From assembly GCA_963744345.1 (NCBI GenBank), contig CAVUTD010000021.1, forward strand, positions 124,001 to 188,000: a stretch of 64,000 nucleotides of DNA, read 5' to 3'. Shown one piece after another: positions 26,938-35,344 of the stretch. The notes under the pieces were generated by a model. It had not been told where the DNA came from and did not search any database. It saw only the letters and a list, made by a program, of their open reading frames with translations. Numbering within the stretch: the first letter of the stretch is position 1; each line of letters opens with the position of its first letter. The position numbers were made by a program, and so were the translations under genes. Source of the stretch: DASTFP01 sp963744345 (GTDB lineage Bacteria; Verrucomicrobiota; Verrucomicrobiia; Chthoniobacterales; Terrimicrobiaceae).

Positions 26938-27318
26938 ATGGCGGGGAAAGAAAGGGACCAAGTGAAACGAGTCTTATTCATAATGATCGGTGCCACAGCG
27001 TTGTTAACGTTGATGGCTGGGTGCGCCACCAAAACAACGACCACTACATCGGAGACAGAGACCACGCTCGTAGTCCCGGTCCTCGCACTGCCTAAGGACG
27101 TGGCCGCTAGTGTGAATGCAGCGTACTGGGCTGAAAAGCGTTCGACACCGGAGAAAGAGGGTACGCTCGTAGTCCCGGTCGTCGCACTGCCTAAGGACGT
27201 GGTCGCTAGTGTGAATGCAGCATACTGGGCTGAAAAGCGTTCAACACCGGAGAAAGAGGGCACGCTCGTAGTCCCGGTCGTCGCACAGCGTAAGGACGCG
27301 GTCGCTCAGGGTAAATGA
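26938..27318 (+). CDS. Small lipoprotein with 33-residue tandem repeats
   Basis: About 118-126 residues. The signal reads LFIMIGATALLTLMAGC, a good lipobox, so the mature protein is a lipid-anchored chain; a GTG at 26962 is a likelier start than the ATG because it sits right ahead of the signal. After a Thr-rich spacer, a 33-residue unit (LVVPVVALPKDV... NAAYWAEKRSTPEKEG) is present twice in full and a third time in part. The third copy has changed so that a stop codon ends the protein early, yet the repeat continues in the DNA beyond it. No known family; a cell-surface spacer is a guess. Confidence 0.65.
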   Translation: MAGKERDQVKRVLFIMIGATALLTLMAGCATKTTTTTSETETTLVVPVLALPKDVAASVNAAYWAEKRSTPEKEGTLVVPVVALPKDVVASVNAAYWAEKRSTPEKEGTLVVPVVAQRKDAVAQGK

Positions 27319-27346
27319 AGCGTATTGGGCTGAAAAGCATTCACAG
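27064..27346 (+). repeat. 99-bp tandem repeat, 2.8 copies
   Basis: Units start at 27064, 27163 and 27262. Units 1 and 2 differ at only a few positions. Unit 3 is more diverged and runs past the lipoprotein stop codon to about 27346, so the gene was once longer. Confidence 0.85.
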
Positions 27347-27817
27347 TGAACCCAAAACTGCCTTCAAACTGCCCTTGAAGCTCGAAAAGCGCTCGTTTCG
27401 CTGCCGGCAGCGCTGAAACTTCGCGCGAGATCGCGCTGGTGACGTTTTGAGGCGTGGGGCCCTATGCTGGGGGGACACTACCCAAGCCTCGCGAGCGACG
27501 CCACGCGCGTGGCAGATCAGCGCTGTCTCATATTGCCCGAAAGCGCGAGCGCTGCTAGACGTCTCACGCCATGCGACGCTACCACTGTCATGTGATCGCA
27601 GCAGGAGGTCGATTCTTTGCTTCTGGTGAGCCGATCCGACGACGTTGCGGTCGCGCCGTTCGCAGAAAAATACCGCATCGCTGAAGACGAGCAGCCCGAC
27701 GACGAGAGCGATCCCCGTGGGAGCGATCCCCGCGGGGGCACAGCAGCCTCAATGCTTGGTGCGACCATGACGTTCTCCTCCTCTGCTATCGTTTATTTGC
27801 GACCTAGCGATGGCCGC
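27319..27817. other. Gene-poor stretch
   Basis: Apart from the tail of the tandem repeat no gene was recognised. A 14-base imperfect repeat (GAGCGATCCCCGTGG/GAGCGATCCCCGCGG) sits near 27708-27740. Confidence 0.35.
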
Positions 27818-28303
27818 TCAACCGCGGCGCGCTGCCTCGATTGCAGCGATGTCGATCTTTTTCATCTGCATCATCGCATCGAACGCGCGCTTAGCGGCAG
27901 CGGGATCGGGACCGAATACCGCTTTGGTCAGAGCGATCGGCGTGATCTGCCAGGACAATCCCCATTTGTCCTTGCACCAGCCGCACTCACTCTCTTCGCC
28001 GCCGTTGCCGACGATCGCGTTCCAGTAACGATCAGTTTCAGCCTGGTCAGCGGTTGCGACCTGAAACGAGAACGCTTCGTTGTGCTCGAATGCGGGTCCG
28101 CCATTGAGCCCGAGGCAGGGAATCCCCATCACGGTAAACTCTACCGTCAACACATCCCCTTTCTTCCCGGACGGAAAGTCTCCCGGGGCGCGATGCACCG
28201 CGCCGACGGATGAATCGGGAAAGGTCTTGGCGTAAAATCGCGCCGCGTCCTCGGCGTCGCCATCGTACCAAAGGCAAATCGTGTTCTTTGCTGGCTTCGT
28301 CAT
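27818..28303 (-). CDS. VOC-superfamily (PhnB/glyoxalase-like) protein
   Basis: 161 residues. It starts KNTICLWYDGDAEDAARFYAKTFPDS, the usual opening of PhnB-type proteins, and later has the GLSWQITP segment near its end. The fold is a pair of beta-alpha-beta-beta-beta units; in this subgroup the metal residues are only partly kept, and function is generally unknown. Genes of this family are frequent cargo of integron cassettes, and the sequence just upstream resembles an attC site, so it may have arrived as a cassette. Confidence 0.85.
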   Translation of the reverse strand: MTKPAKNTICLWYDGDAEDAARFYAKTFPDSSVGAVHRAPGDFPSGKKGDVLTVEFTVMGIPCLGLNGGPAFEHNEAFSFQVATADQAETDRYWNAIVGNGGEESECGWCKDKWGLSWQITPIALTKAVFGPDPAAAKRAFDAMMQMKKIDIAAIEAARRG

Positions 28304-28326
28304 GTCACTTCTCCATCGTGGCGGGA

Positions 28327-28378
28327 TAACGCCCGCGCTCAGGGGCGCCGCGATAGCGTCCCTTGGAGCGCGTTGTTA
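28327..28378 (-). other. Candidate attC-like recombination site
   Basis: The ends TAACGCCCGCGCTCAGGGGCGC and, inverted, TAACAACGCGCTCC-AAGGGACGC pair imperfectly with unpaired bases, the folded shape of integron attC sites. It lies between the stop of a RibD-like fragment and the start of the VOC gene. The outer core sites do not match GTTRRRY well, so this is tentative. Confidence 0.35.
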
Positions 28379-28404
28379 GCGGGCACAGTTTGTAGACAGC
28401 ATAT

Positions 28405-28749
28405 TCACGTCGCATTTGTAGCCATCTTGGCGCGCCGGGTCAATTCTTTCGCGCTTGGCTCGGCCTGGCTAAGCGAGCCAAGCGGAATATCGCCGGCTGG
28501 AACATAGGTGCTCATCACAACGCCAGTTGTTGAAACCTTCGAAGCCACGAGTCGCAGTGCACATGGCCTTGTACCATTTTCAAACAATCGCTTTCCGCGG
28601 CCAAGAACTACCGGGTACGTCCATACGTTGTATTCGTCAATGAGCGATGCGGCTTGTAGCGTCTGAATCAGATTGCTGCTGCCAATGATTTGAAGGTCGT
28701 GTCCGGGCTGAACCTTGAGCGCGGTTATGGCTGAAACGATGTCACCGCC
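28405..28749 (-). pseudogene. RibD C-terminal/dihydrofolate-reductase-like protein, 5' truncated
   Basis: The last 114 residues of a RibD_C-type reductase are intact: GGDIVSAITALKVQPGHDL, LQIIGSSNLIQTL, WTYPVVLGRGKRLF. Members normally have about 180-190 residues; the amino-terminal NADPH-binding third is missing, and upstream of 28749 the sequence is unrelated and fits phage-like genes on the other strand. So this is a fragment cut by a rearrangement. Confidence 0.8.
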
Positions 28750-28864
28750 AAGTACCGGGCAGCCCACCCTTGACGTGAAAGGCGCCAAACCTCGCCTCTC
28801 CTCCCGTCCTGGCCCGAAGATTGGCAAGCTCGCCGAGGAGTATTGAGAAATCCGCAACCGGCAG

Positions 28865-29182
28865 ATGAGCACGAAAGCGCTTAGCGCCGAAATGCACTTG
28901 GCCGAAAGACAGGGCGAGCTGATCGAAAAGCGTCTGATCGAGCGGCAGGCTGCGTTTCTGTTGATCAGCTGCGTCAGAAAATCCTTGCTGTTCCCAGGTA
29001 GATTGGCTCGCCTGCTCGTGAACGTTGCTGAGGTGAACAAGGCAAGAGCGATTCTTAAAGACGCAATGCTCGCTCTCCTAACCGAGCTTGCGGACTTGCC
29101 GAGCAAGGACACTAATCCCCGATGGCTGGATGAAGTCGCGGCTGAGGAGAAGGAGGACGGCAAGGATAGGACGCCGCGATAG
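28865..29182 (+). CDS. Phage-like small hypothetical protein
   Basis: 105 residues, highly charged and helical: MHLAERQGELIEKR, then ARAILKDAMLALLTELADLP and RWLDEVAAEE. It looks like the small DNA-binding proteins found beside terminases in prophages, but I cannot name a family. A short open stretch just upstream (28780-28848, ending GKLAEEY) may be the end of a preceding small gene. A related fragment lies at 29292-29489. Confidence 0.45.
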   Translation: MSTKALSAEMHLAERQGELIEKRLIERQAAFLLISCVRKSLLFPGRLARLLVNVAEVNKARAILKDAMLALLTELADLPSKDTNPRWLDEVAAEEKEDGKDRTPR

Positions 29183-29291
29183 CAGCCAGCCCACGGCGTG
29201 TTCTTGGTGCCTCTTTTTGGATCAGGTCATTCGAGGGGCGGGAAAGTGGCGCTTGTCCTTTTAGGCGTTAACCGGATGGCGGATTGGAGCA

Positions 29292-29489
29292 TAGACAGGC
29301 GACTCCGAGAGCATCTCGATAGCCAGCCGCGAGCTGCTGGACGTCTCGGAAGAGAGGGAGATGTCGCGTCGTCTTGACGCGATCCTGCGCGCTGCGCTGG
29401 ACGACATCAGTGACATGCCGCTGAAGGTGAGCGACGAGCGCTGGATGCAGAAGCTCGACATCTGGAAAGCCAGCAAGCTTCCCTTGTGA
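29292..29489 (+). pseudogene. Fragment related to the preceding phage-like gene
   Basis: Reads SIASRELLDVSEEREMSRRL, then AALDDISDMPLKVSDERWMQ, and stops cleanly. The pattern ALxDIxDxPxKxxxxxWxxxL resembles ALLTELADLPSKDTNPRWLDE of the gene at 28865, so the two are distant paralogues or the same family from two elements. No start codon where expected; an internal ATG at 29361 is possible. Confidence 0.4.
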
Positions 29490-29533
29490 TTGGCATTGCG
29501 CCTCTCTCACGGCGAACAAACATGAACAAATGA

Positions 29534-29686
29534 CAACAAATCGCGCTCCTTGAAAAACTGCCAGCGGAGAACGGCCACGACCAGACCATGCGAACAGAAG
29601 CAATCAAAGCTTTGGTCGGCAGCGCACCTGGCCATACGCGGCGCTTCGTCGAATTCGTTTTAGAGCACCTGAAAAAACAACAATGA
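29534..29686 (+). pseudogene. Small remnant, C-terminal part of an unknown protein
   Basis: Open stretch QIALLEKLPAENGHDQT, then ALVGSAPGHTRRFVEFVLEH, ending with LKKQQ. It is protein-like in codon use and composition but has no start codon. Probably more element cargo. Confidence 0.3.
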
Positions 29687-29689
29687 CAG

Positions 29690-30664
29690 ATTCATCGCGC
29701 TGATGCGATTGGCGGCAGCGCACTTGCGATTCCTACCGGGTTCACTACTCGTTAATTTTTCTGTAAAAAACTTGATAACACGACAATGTGTCGGAGGGAT
29801 TCGCTCAAATCCTACTTGAATTGACGGCCAGTTTTTGCACCGCTCAACAGAGTAATCAAGCACTATCAGCACGTATTTGGAACCTAGGACGTGACTACAA
29901 CTCGGGACAGTTTTTGGGCACAGGCAAGGTTATAATCCTTCAGTGTCGTATCCGCGTCATACTTTCGCGAAGGCACGCCGCCGTTGGCGCTCATCCGACA
30001 AACAGAACGGTTGTGTCCCAATCGCCAAACTCTTGAAGGGTCATCTTGTCGGGCATTGCTTCTCCAAAATAGGGACACATGAAATGCACGGTTTCGCTCG
30101 CATCGACGTGATCGAAGCGGACCTAGTGAGTTTCGTTGTTTCCCTTATCTGACGACAAACAGGATCGCGGATTGATTCGGCCCGAGGGAATTTAAGCGTC
30201 GAGAATCACCTCCGGCCGGAAATCTCGCATCCCGTCCACCGGAATTCCGGCTGCTCGGGGCTTATTCGAAATCGAGAGCAACGGCTCTTGAATTGGTGAA
30301 GACCGAGATCGGCGGGTCGGTTGGTTTCCAGAGTTCCAGGCGAAATGTTCAGCGACAGGCTCGCATGGTTTTCTACGGACCGTTAGACGTGCGTGGTCAT
30401 CGTCCATTCGGCATTTCGCCGAGTGAAGGTTTCTCGGGCAGGAAGTTTACGACCAATATATGGGTGGAGACCGGTCTGGGTTTCGCTGATGCCATTGGAA
30501 CCTGGCGGGAATTATTCGATCACCACGGTGTCCTGCTCGTCACGGTGGGGGAAACAAAAAGTTTGACTCAAAGGGGGGTGTCGTTTGAAATCTTGTTTAT
30601 CTCTCGCTGTCCGTTTTCGGCAGCGCGGGAAGAGGGTCGACCAACTCGAAAATGAATCACTTCA
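29690..30664. other. Long stretch without an assignable gene
   Basis: Several short frames overlap on both strands; none has a motif or ribosome binding site that convinces. The plus frame from 30368 to 30655 (VFYGPLDVRGHRPFG...) is the most protein-like but is unrecognised. Confidence 0.3.
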
Positions 30665-31102
30665 ATGATAGGTCTCGAGCTCAATTCCAAGCCGGCTGGT
30701 TCTGTATCCGGTGGGGCAGGCGATCCGCAGAATTCGCGTAAGGTTCACGCTCCTATTGGGGTGGCAATTGTGTGCGCGCCTGGAACGGTTCCCGAGGCTG
30801 AAGCGGTCGCAGCTCTACTTTCGGAGGCAGGGGGATTTAGCTGCCGCTATTTCGAGGATCGTCTTGGGTCTGGGCTGACGGTTCGCGAGTCACGGCAGGC
30901 CGCCTTCGAGCCTGATGTCGTCATTGTTTTGTTCGATTCGATCGGTGAGAGTGTGGTGGAAACGCTCCTGGCGAGGGTGGACCGCAGGTTTCCCGGGAGA
31001 TCGGTGCTGGCCATGCTCAGGGAGACCGATGCGTTTGGAGCGTTGAAGGTTCTGGAGAAAGGAGCCTCCGATCTGAATGGCAGCGCCCTACATCTGTGGT
31101 GA
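30665..31102 (+). CDS. Receiver-like N-terminal domain, truncated regulator
   Basis: 145 residues. The part from PIGVAIVCAPGTVPEAEAVA onward follows the receiver (CheY-like) pattern: VVIVLFDS at strand 3, SVLAMLRETDAFGALKVLEKGASD at strand 4-5. The phosphorylation Asp falls in IVLFDS, and the Lys of strand 5 is not clear. No output domain follows; the frame ends within a few residues of the domain, next to the tRNA integration hotspot. I infer a longer response regulator cut off by an integration event. Confidence 0.5.
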   Translation: MIGLELNSKPAGSVSGGAGDPQNSRKVHAPIGVAIVCAPGTVPEAEAVAALLSEAGGFSCRYFEDRLGSGLTVRESRQAAFEPDVVIVLFDSIGESVVETLLARVDRRFPGRSVLAMLRETDAFGALKVLEKGASDLNGSALHLW

Positions 31103-31103
31103 A

Positions 31104-31125
31104 GAATTTTTGTATGCAGTTTGTA
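31104..31125. repeat. Direct repeat TTTGTATGC near the tRNA
   Basis: TTTGTATGCAG is followed at once by TTTGTATGCGC, about 100 bases from the 3' end of the tRNA. This could be an integrase arm-type site. Confidence 0.35.
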
Positions 31126-31225
31126 TGCGCTTTCAGGTGCAAAACGGTGCGTTTTCGTGCATTCTCCTGCAATTTGCTTGCGAAAACAGGGCTGGGTTTA
31201 ACAGCGTTAAATCCATGATATTCAT

Positions 31226-31312
31226 CGGAGAGGGTGGGATTCGAACCCACGGAGCACTTGCGCGCTCAGCGGTTTTCAAGACCGCCGCTTTAATCCACTC
31301 AGCCACCTCTCC
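31226..31312 (-). tRNA. tRNA-Ser(UGA)
   Basis: 87 bases. Acceptor stem GGAGAGG/CCTCTCC with discriminator G; D-arm GGCTGAGTGGATTAAAGC; anticodon stem GCGGT-CTTGAAA-ACCGC with anticodon TGA; long class II variable arm GAGCGCGCAAGTGCTC; T-arm GTGGG-TTCGAATC-CCCAC. No encoded CCA. It is the probable integration site of the surrounding mobile elements. Confidence 0.95.
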
Positions 31313-31387
31313 TTGAATCGGCTTGAACGGGCTCCAGTGCTTGATCTCCGGGCGTTTATGCTGGCGCGTTTCTAAGCTTCCCAAATT

Positions 31388-31410
31388 AGTGTAGCCATTT
31401 TGTAGCCAGT
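31388..31410. repeat. Direct repeat TGTAGCCA near the tRNA
   Basis: TGTAGCCATTT is followed by TGTAGCCAGTT on the 5' side of the tRNA. Such paired repeats are common as arm-type binding sites of tyrosine integrases. Confidence 0.4.
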
Positions 31411-31461
31411 TTCCAAATCTATGGGGTCCAGTTGAGCGCCCGGTTAGACCTTGGCGCGACA

Positions 31462-32301
31462 TCACGCGAGCACCTTTCGGCCCGCCGCGACCTTGAATGC
31501 AACAGGAATTTCGATACCGCCGTCCTTGGCATATGCTTGCACGAGGTGATCGAACGTAGTCCGAATGCGATCTCGAACTTCCTCGGGCTGCCGGCGAATG
31601 CCAATCGAGGTTCTCACCGTCCCGCCGAGGATTCCGTTCCATAGCTCCTCTGCACTTCCGAGTCGATGGACAAACGCGTGTGCCTGAACGGCTACCTGCG
31701 CCAATCCGGCGGATCGTAGAAGTTCGGACAATTCCTGATCGTCCGAAAAGCGGAACAGCGGTGGTCCTGTCGGGAGATCTGGCGGCGGGCTCGCCTGCAC
31801 CTCATTCACCGCGTCAAAGAAGATCCCATTCAAGCGATGGCGGGCTGGCACGTCCCACCAAGACAATGCGACAGCTCCGCGCGGCGCGAGTACTCGTCCG
31901 AATTCGCGAATGGCTCGCTCAGGCCGCGAGAAGTGCCCGACCCCGAAATTGCTCACGACTGCATCGAACGCTTGGTCGGGGAATGGAAGGTTCTCCGCAT
32001 CGCCTTGACGAAAGTCAAGTCCGGGATACTGCGCTGCGGCGACTGCAACCATGCCCGGCGCGAGATCAATGCCAACGACTGGTAAAGCTCCGCGGCGGGC
32101 GGCTCGCGACGCGAGCACACCAGGACCAGTCGCGACATCCAAGACGCGAGTGCTCGCCCCCACCGAAGCCGCGTCGAGCAAAGGTTCGATCGCATAGCCA
32201 GTCACTTTCGTAAAGAAGTCGCGATAACCCTCCGCGATTTCGTCATGGGCGGTGCGCTCAAAGTCTCGAAAAGCGTCGTCGTCAATGGGGTATTGGTTCA
32301 T
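31462..32301 (-). CDS. Class I SAM-dependent methyltransferase
   Basis: About 279 residues. Motif I VLDVATGPGVLAS, acidic end of strand 2 in VVGIDLAPGM, then GDAENLPFPDQAFDAVVSNFGVGH, which is the Methyltransf_11 pattern seen in UbiE- and arsenite-methyltransferase-like enzymes. No Cys set for arsenic is present. The start was placed at MNQYPIDDD rather than 33 bases earlier, because similarity begins there. It is the first gene of the small island between the tRNA and the half tRNA. Confidence 0.8.
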   Translation of the reverse strand: MNQYPIDDDAFRDFERTAHDEIAEGYRDFFTKVTGYAIEPLLDAASVGASTRVLDVATGPGVLASRAARRGALPVVGIDLAPGMVAVAAAQYPGLDFRQGDAENLPFPDQAFDAVVSNFGVGHFSRPERAIREFGRVLAPRGAVALSWWDVPARHRLNGIFFDAVNEVQASPPPDLPTGPPLFRFSDDQELSELLRSAGLAQVAVQAHAFVHRLGSAEELWNGILGGTVRTSIGIRRQPEEVRDRIRTTFDHLVQAYAKDGGIEIPVAFKVAAGRKVLA

Positions 32302-32579
32302 CGGTTGGTTGGCAGTCCACGGGGGGTTTAACAAGTGATTCTGCCTTTTTCGGATAACATTCCCAGATCGGAGTTATCCGGGCGTTCTTGGCCGGGAAGA
32401 GTGGATCCAGCTAAAAATGATACGGGGCGATGTTGGTAAAGATATCGGACTAGGTATCAAAGTTATCTTTCCTGTTCTCCCCGAGCACTTTTAGGCGCAC
32501 GAGATCAATTCCGCTCGGCGCCCGATCGCCATGATAAGGGAGAGACGAGCGAGGCAGGCAATGCTTAGGCCTGGAGAGT

Positions 32580-32771
32580 ATGAATATCCTGCGACCCGAG
32601 CAACTGGAGATGCTCCGGGCAGTAGGCCGAATCAATCGGGGGTTCTGCGAAGAGTGGCGGAAGCTCATTCAAGAGACCCGCCTGCGCGAAGAACGGGAAA
32701 AGAGGAGCCTTGGCGGGAGAAAGGCTCAAGCCAAACTGAGGGCCAAGAAACCGGTGAAGCGAAAAACTTGA
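32580..32771 (+). CDS. Small basic hypothetical protein
   Basis: 63 residues: a helical first half (MNILRPEQLEMLRAVGRINR, CEEWRKLIQ) and a Lys/Arg-rich tail (RAKKPVKRKT). GGAGAG lies just ahead of the ATG. It probably binds nucleic acid and belongs to the integrated element; no family known. Confidence 0.45.
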   Translation: MNILRPEQLEMLRAVGRINRGFCEEWRKLIQETRLREEREKRSLGGRKAQAKLRAKKPVKRKT

Positions 32772-33021
32772 GAATGCCTTATTGACACAGCTCCCTGTCA
32801 CTTGAGCGGCTGAATTTTCAAGCTCCCTGCCACTTTTCGCCAGCTTTTGGCCGGGTCTGAGCACGCATGCGGATTGTTATTCTTTACGCAGGCCCAAAAA
32901 CCCGTCCCAATCTGCCACGCGTCCGAGCGATTCGCCGCGACCTCGTTCGCACCACAAAAAGGAGAGCGAGCGAGAAATCTCGCACGACGCCTCGGAATTC
33001 CACTTAAGCGACTGGCCTTTC

Positions 33022-33216
33022 CAACGGCCATGCACGAAAAAAGAACTCGCCTCGGAGATCGGCTCCACCGAGCGATTCATCGAGCACGAAGTCACTCGGG
33101 GAAACTTGCACGCCATACGTCTCGGGCTGCGCAGCGTAAGATTTTTACCTTCCGACGTCGTCCGCTGGCTCAATGCGCGACCGACGCTGCACCCAGACGA
33201 AGTAGCAGTGGCATGA
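33022..33216 (+). pseudogene. Excisionase/MerR-type helix-turn-helix fragment
   Basis: Reads PCTKKELASEIGSTERFIEH, then EVTRGNLHAIRLGLRSVRF and LPSDVVRWLNARP, the standard HTH_17 layout (two helices, wing with Arg, then VxxWL). The frame extends upstream as polar sequence without an ATG, GTG or TTG, so the true start is missing or unusual. Such small proteins are excisionases or regulators of integrated elements. Confidence 0.6.
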
Positions 33217-33282
33217 GTCCCAGACACCTCAAAAACAAGGAAGCCGTTCCCGCCCAGAGAACGGCCTTCCTCAATCCAAGAT

Positions 33283-33674
33283 ATGATGAAGTACCCTACT
33301 TTACCCTCCCCGCCCGTCAACCCTGTTAGCGGCAACCGGGCCGCGATTCTCGCGGAGAAATATTGCTGCAACTGGCACAATCACATCTGCGTCGGAACCG
33401 AGGTCGATCTCCCCACAGGGCTTCAAGTTCGATGGCGTCCGGAGGGAAGCCGCTGTCTGCTCGCCGATGGAAAACGCTGTCCTTACTTCGAGCAGTCAGT
33501 TTTGCCGATGGAGAAATGGCAGTGTCAGATTTGGGTGAGGATTGCCGGGGAATATCCGGTACGCAGAATCGCCTCGAAGCTGAAGGTTCCAGGGACCAAG
33601 AAGGCTGTGGCCGAATGGCGAGGAGGAGGAGGATCACAGTCAGTCATCCAAGGCGTCGAGAGCAAAGAGCGTGA
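33283..33674 (+). CDS. Cys-rich small protein of a mobile element, possibly frameshifted near its end
   Basis: The plausible core is AILAEKYCCNWHNHICVG, then RCLLADGKRCPYFEQSVLP, a set of six Cys and two His that could hold zinc; the pattern is one I associate with small genes downstream of excisionase-like HTH genes in mobile elements. The frame stays open to 33789, but the next gene starts at 33671 with a GTGA overlap to a stop in another frame. That suggests the native end is at 33674 after a slip in the GGA repeat near 33620. Confidence 0.5.
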
Positions 33675-33874
33675 AGTTATCGGTCAACGTCATCACCGGA
33701 ACTCCCTCCCGGTATTACCGGGCTGGAGAAGAGGTTCCCGATCAGGAGATCTCCGGCGCGATGCGCAGGTACGTGATTCGCGAGGGTGATGATGCTGCGG
33801 CGCCTCCAAAGCCACCACCACCACTGGCCAGCTCCAAACACCAAGCCAAGGCTAGGAAGCCTTTCAAAGGGTAG
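33671..33874 (+). CDS. Small hypothetical protein of the island
   Basis: 67 residues from a GTG start, overlapping the upstream stop (GTGA). It begins KLSVNVITGTPSRYYRAGEE and VPDQEISGAMRRYVI, then a Pro/Lys tail. It is unrecognised but protein-like and probably co-translated with the Cys-rich protein. Confidence 0.45.
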   Translation: MKLSVNVITGTPSRYYRAGEEVPDQEISGAMRRYVIREGDDAAAPPKPPPPLASSKHQAKARKPFKG

Positions 33875-34246
33875 GGAGCGCTGTCCTGGCTCGCGGAGGG
33901 ATCAAAGAGCCTTTCTAGCGGCAATATCTCGCAATGGGACAGCATTCCGATTCCCATCCCAAGGACAAGCAGTCGAGCGAGCCACTGGTGCGCAAGGCCG
34001 GATGGGAGCGCAAGGTCAGACACAGTCTCGAGTCGAGAAGCTCAGGGAGCTGCCTCGAGTGAAGGAGGGACGGCTGCTTGGCAGTAACTGACGCAAGGAA
34101 GATGACTGTCCAGTTGTTTCTTGTTGACACTCGATACAGCCAGCGGTCCACTTGAGTTTGTCGTCCAACGACCTTTGACCAAAGGGCGACATGAGAAATC
34201 CCGGAGCAGGTTCGTTAGGCGACCACCAGCCTAAACCGAGAGGAAA
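33875..34246. other. Stretch with one possible tiny gene
   Basis: A 43-codon frame from 33934 (MGQHSDSHPKDKQSSEPLVR, then a basic tail) is the only protein-like item. Otherwise it holds the upstream region of the cytochrome gene. Confidence 0.3.
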
Positions 34247-35137
34247 ATGAAAATGCGCTTTCTACTTGCCCTCGCAGGGTTGGCAAGCGGCTCGACGCTG
34301 GCCAGAGTATTCGCGGTTATGGCACTGCTCGCATGTAACTCGAATGCGGCATCCCTTCAACCATCCGAGACCCGTCAGAAGGAGGATCTCGGAGTGATCA
34401 CTCTCGATTCGCAAGGCAATCCGGCAAAGACCGTTTATTACAGCCACGATCAGTTACTCACATTACCAACGGTGACCGTGAAAACCGAGCGTGATCCAAA
34501 CACGAACACACCGGCAACGTATACCGGTGTTTATATCGGCGATCTTTTTGAGGCATTCGGTGCTGACGCTTCCTTTGATGTGATCGGGACGAACTCTTTG
34601 GACCACTACAAACAATATTACGATCGTGACTACATCGCCAAGCATCGACCAATTCTTCTCCTCAAGTTTGATGGTAAGCTGCCCGATGACTGGCCGCATG
34701 GGGAGGACGGAACAGCGCTTGGTCCCTACCGCGTCGTTCACGAATCCTTTACTCCCGTGGAAAAGATCTACGGCTACGTCGAAAAACCGAGAAGCTCGCA
34801 CGCGGTCGTGTCGCTTGAGTTTACCAGTTACAGCCAGTCGCTGGGGCGTTTCACGCCAAAGAAGGGTGGGAATGATCCGGAAGTCGTTAAAGGCCAGAAA
34901 ATCGCGGTAGGAAGCTGTAGTTCCTGCCACAATATCGGTAATGTTGGTGGGCAAATGGGCACCCCATGGGTTGTCCTTGCCGCAAAGGCTGTGACCGATA
35001 AGGACAAATTCAGAAAAATAGTAATCGATCCAAAATCATTGAATGTGATGTCCTCTATGCCGCCGCATCCGACGTTTGACGACAAGACGTTCAACGCTTT
35101 AGAGGCTTACTTCAAAGCGATGATGCCTATCAAGTGA
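34247..35137 (+). CDS. Exported c-type cytochrome with molybdopterin-oxidoreductase-like N-terminal domain
   Basis: 296 residues with a signal peptide ending near NAAS. The first 180 residues follow the SUUR/oxidoreductase-molybdopterin pattern (LLTLPTVTVKTERDPNTNTP, TYTGVYIGDLFEAFG, GPYRVVHESFTP) without a visible cofactor Cys. The last 80 hold one heme c site, CSSCHN, and a distal Met (SSMPPHPTF). It would pass electrons in the periplasm. The ribosome binding site is GAGAGGAAA. It is the rightmost cargo gene of the island. Confidence 0.78.
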   Translation: MKMRFLLALAGLASGSTLARVFAVMALLACNSNAASLQPSETRQKEDLGVITLDSQGNPAKTVYYSHDQLLTLPTVTVKTERDPNTNTPATYTGVYIGDLFEAFGADASFDVIGTNSLDHYKQYYDRDYIAKHRPILLLKFDGKLPDDWPHGEDGTALGPYRVVHESFTPVEKIYGYVEKPRSSHAVVSLEFTSYSQSLGRFTPKKGGNDPEVVKGQKIAVGSCSSCHNIGNVGGQMGTPWVVLAAKAVTDKDKFRKIVIDPKSLNVMSSMPPHPTFDDKTFNALEAYFKAMMPIK

Positions 35138-35344
35138 TCATGAGCATAGTGCGATCGGCAACGGGTTTGGGCGGCCGGAGATCGGTGCTGTCCGGTTAGG
35201 TTCTGTCAAAATTTTTCCTGTGGCAACTCGACCGCTGCATAAGTCGTTGCCACCTTATTGCCACTTTTTGCCTCGTATCTGGTCGGTTTGGTTCGCCTTC
35301 CTTCGCCTCTCTACAGAGTAAAGGCCCATTTTCAGAGGCGTTCT
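35138..35344. other. Possible attachment-site arm region
   Basis: Between the cytochrome stop and the half tRNA lie TGGCAAC (35221) and, inverted, TTGCCACC and TTGCCACT (near 35249 and 35259). Spaced repeats of this kind flank integrase core sites. Confidence 0.35.

Noticed and set aside
27064..27346. Tandem repeat considered as a CRISPR array
   Set aside because: Units are contiguous 99-bp coding repeats without spacers.
27617..28213. Plus-strand frame of 198 codons
   Set aside because: Shadow of the VOC gene on the minus strand.
28750..29163. Extension of the RibD-like frame to 252 residues
   Set aside because: Similarity to the family stops at GGDIV; upstream residues are Ser/Arg-rich antisense of the plus-strand phage-like gene.
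30293..30655. Plus-strand frame of 120 codons
   Set aside because: Some protein character but no start signal or family; left in the unassigned stretch.
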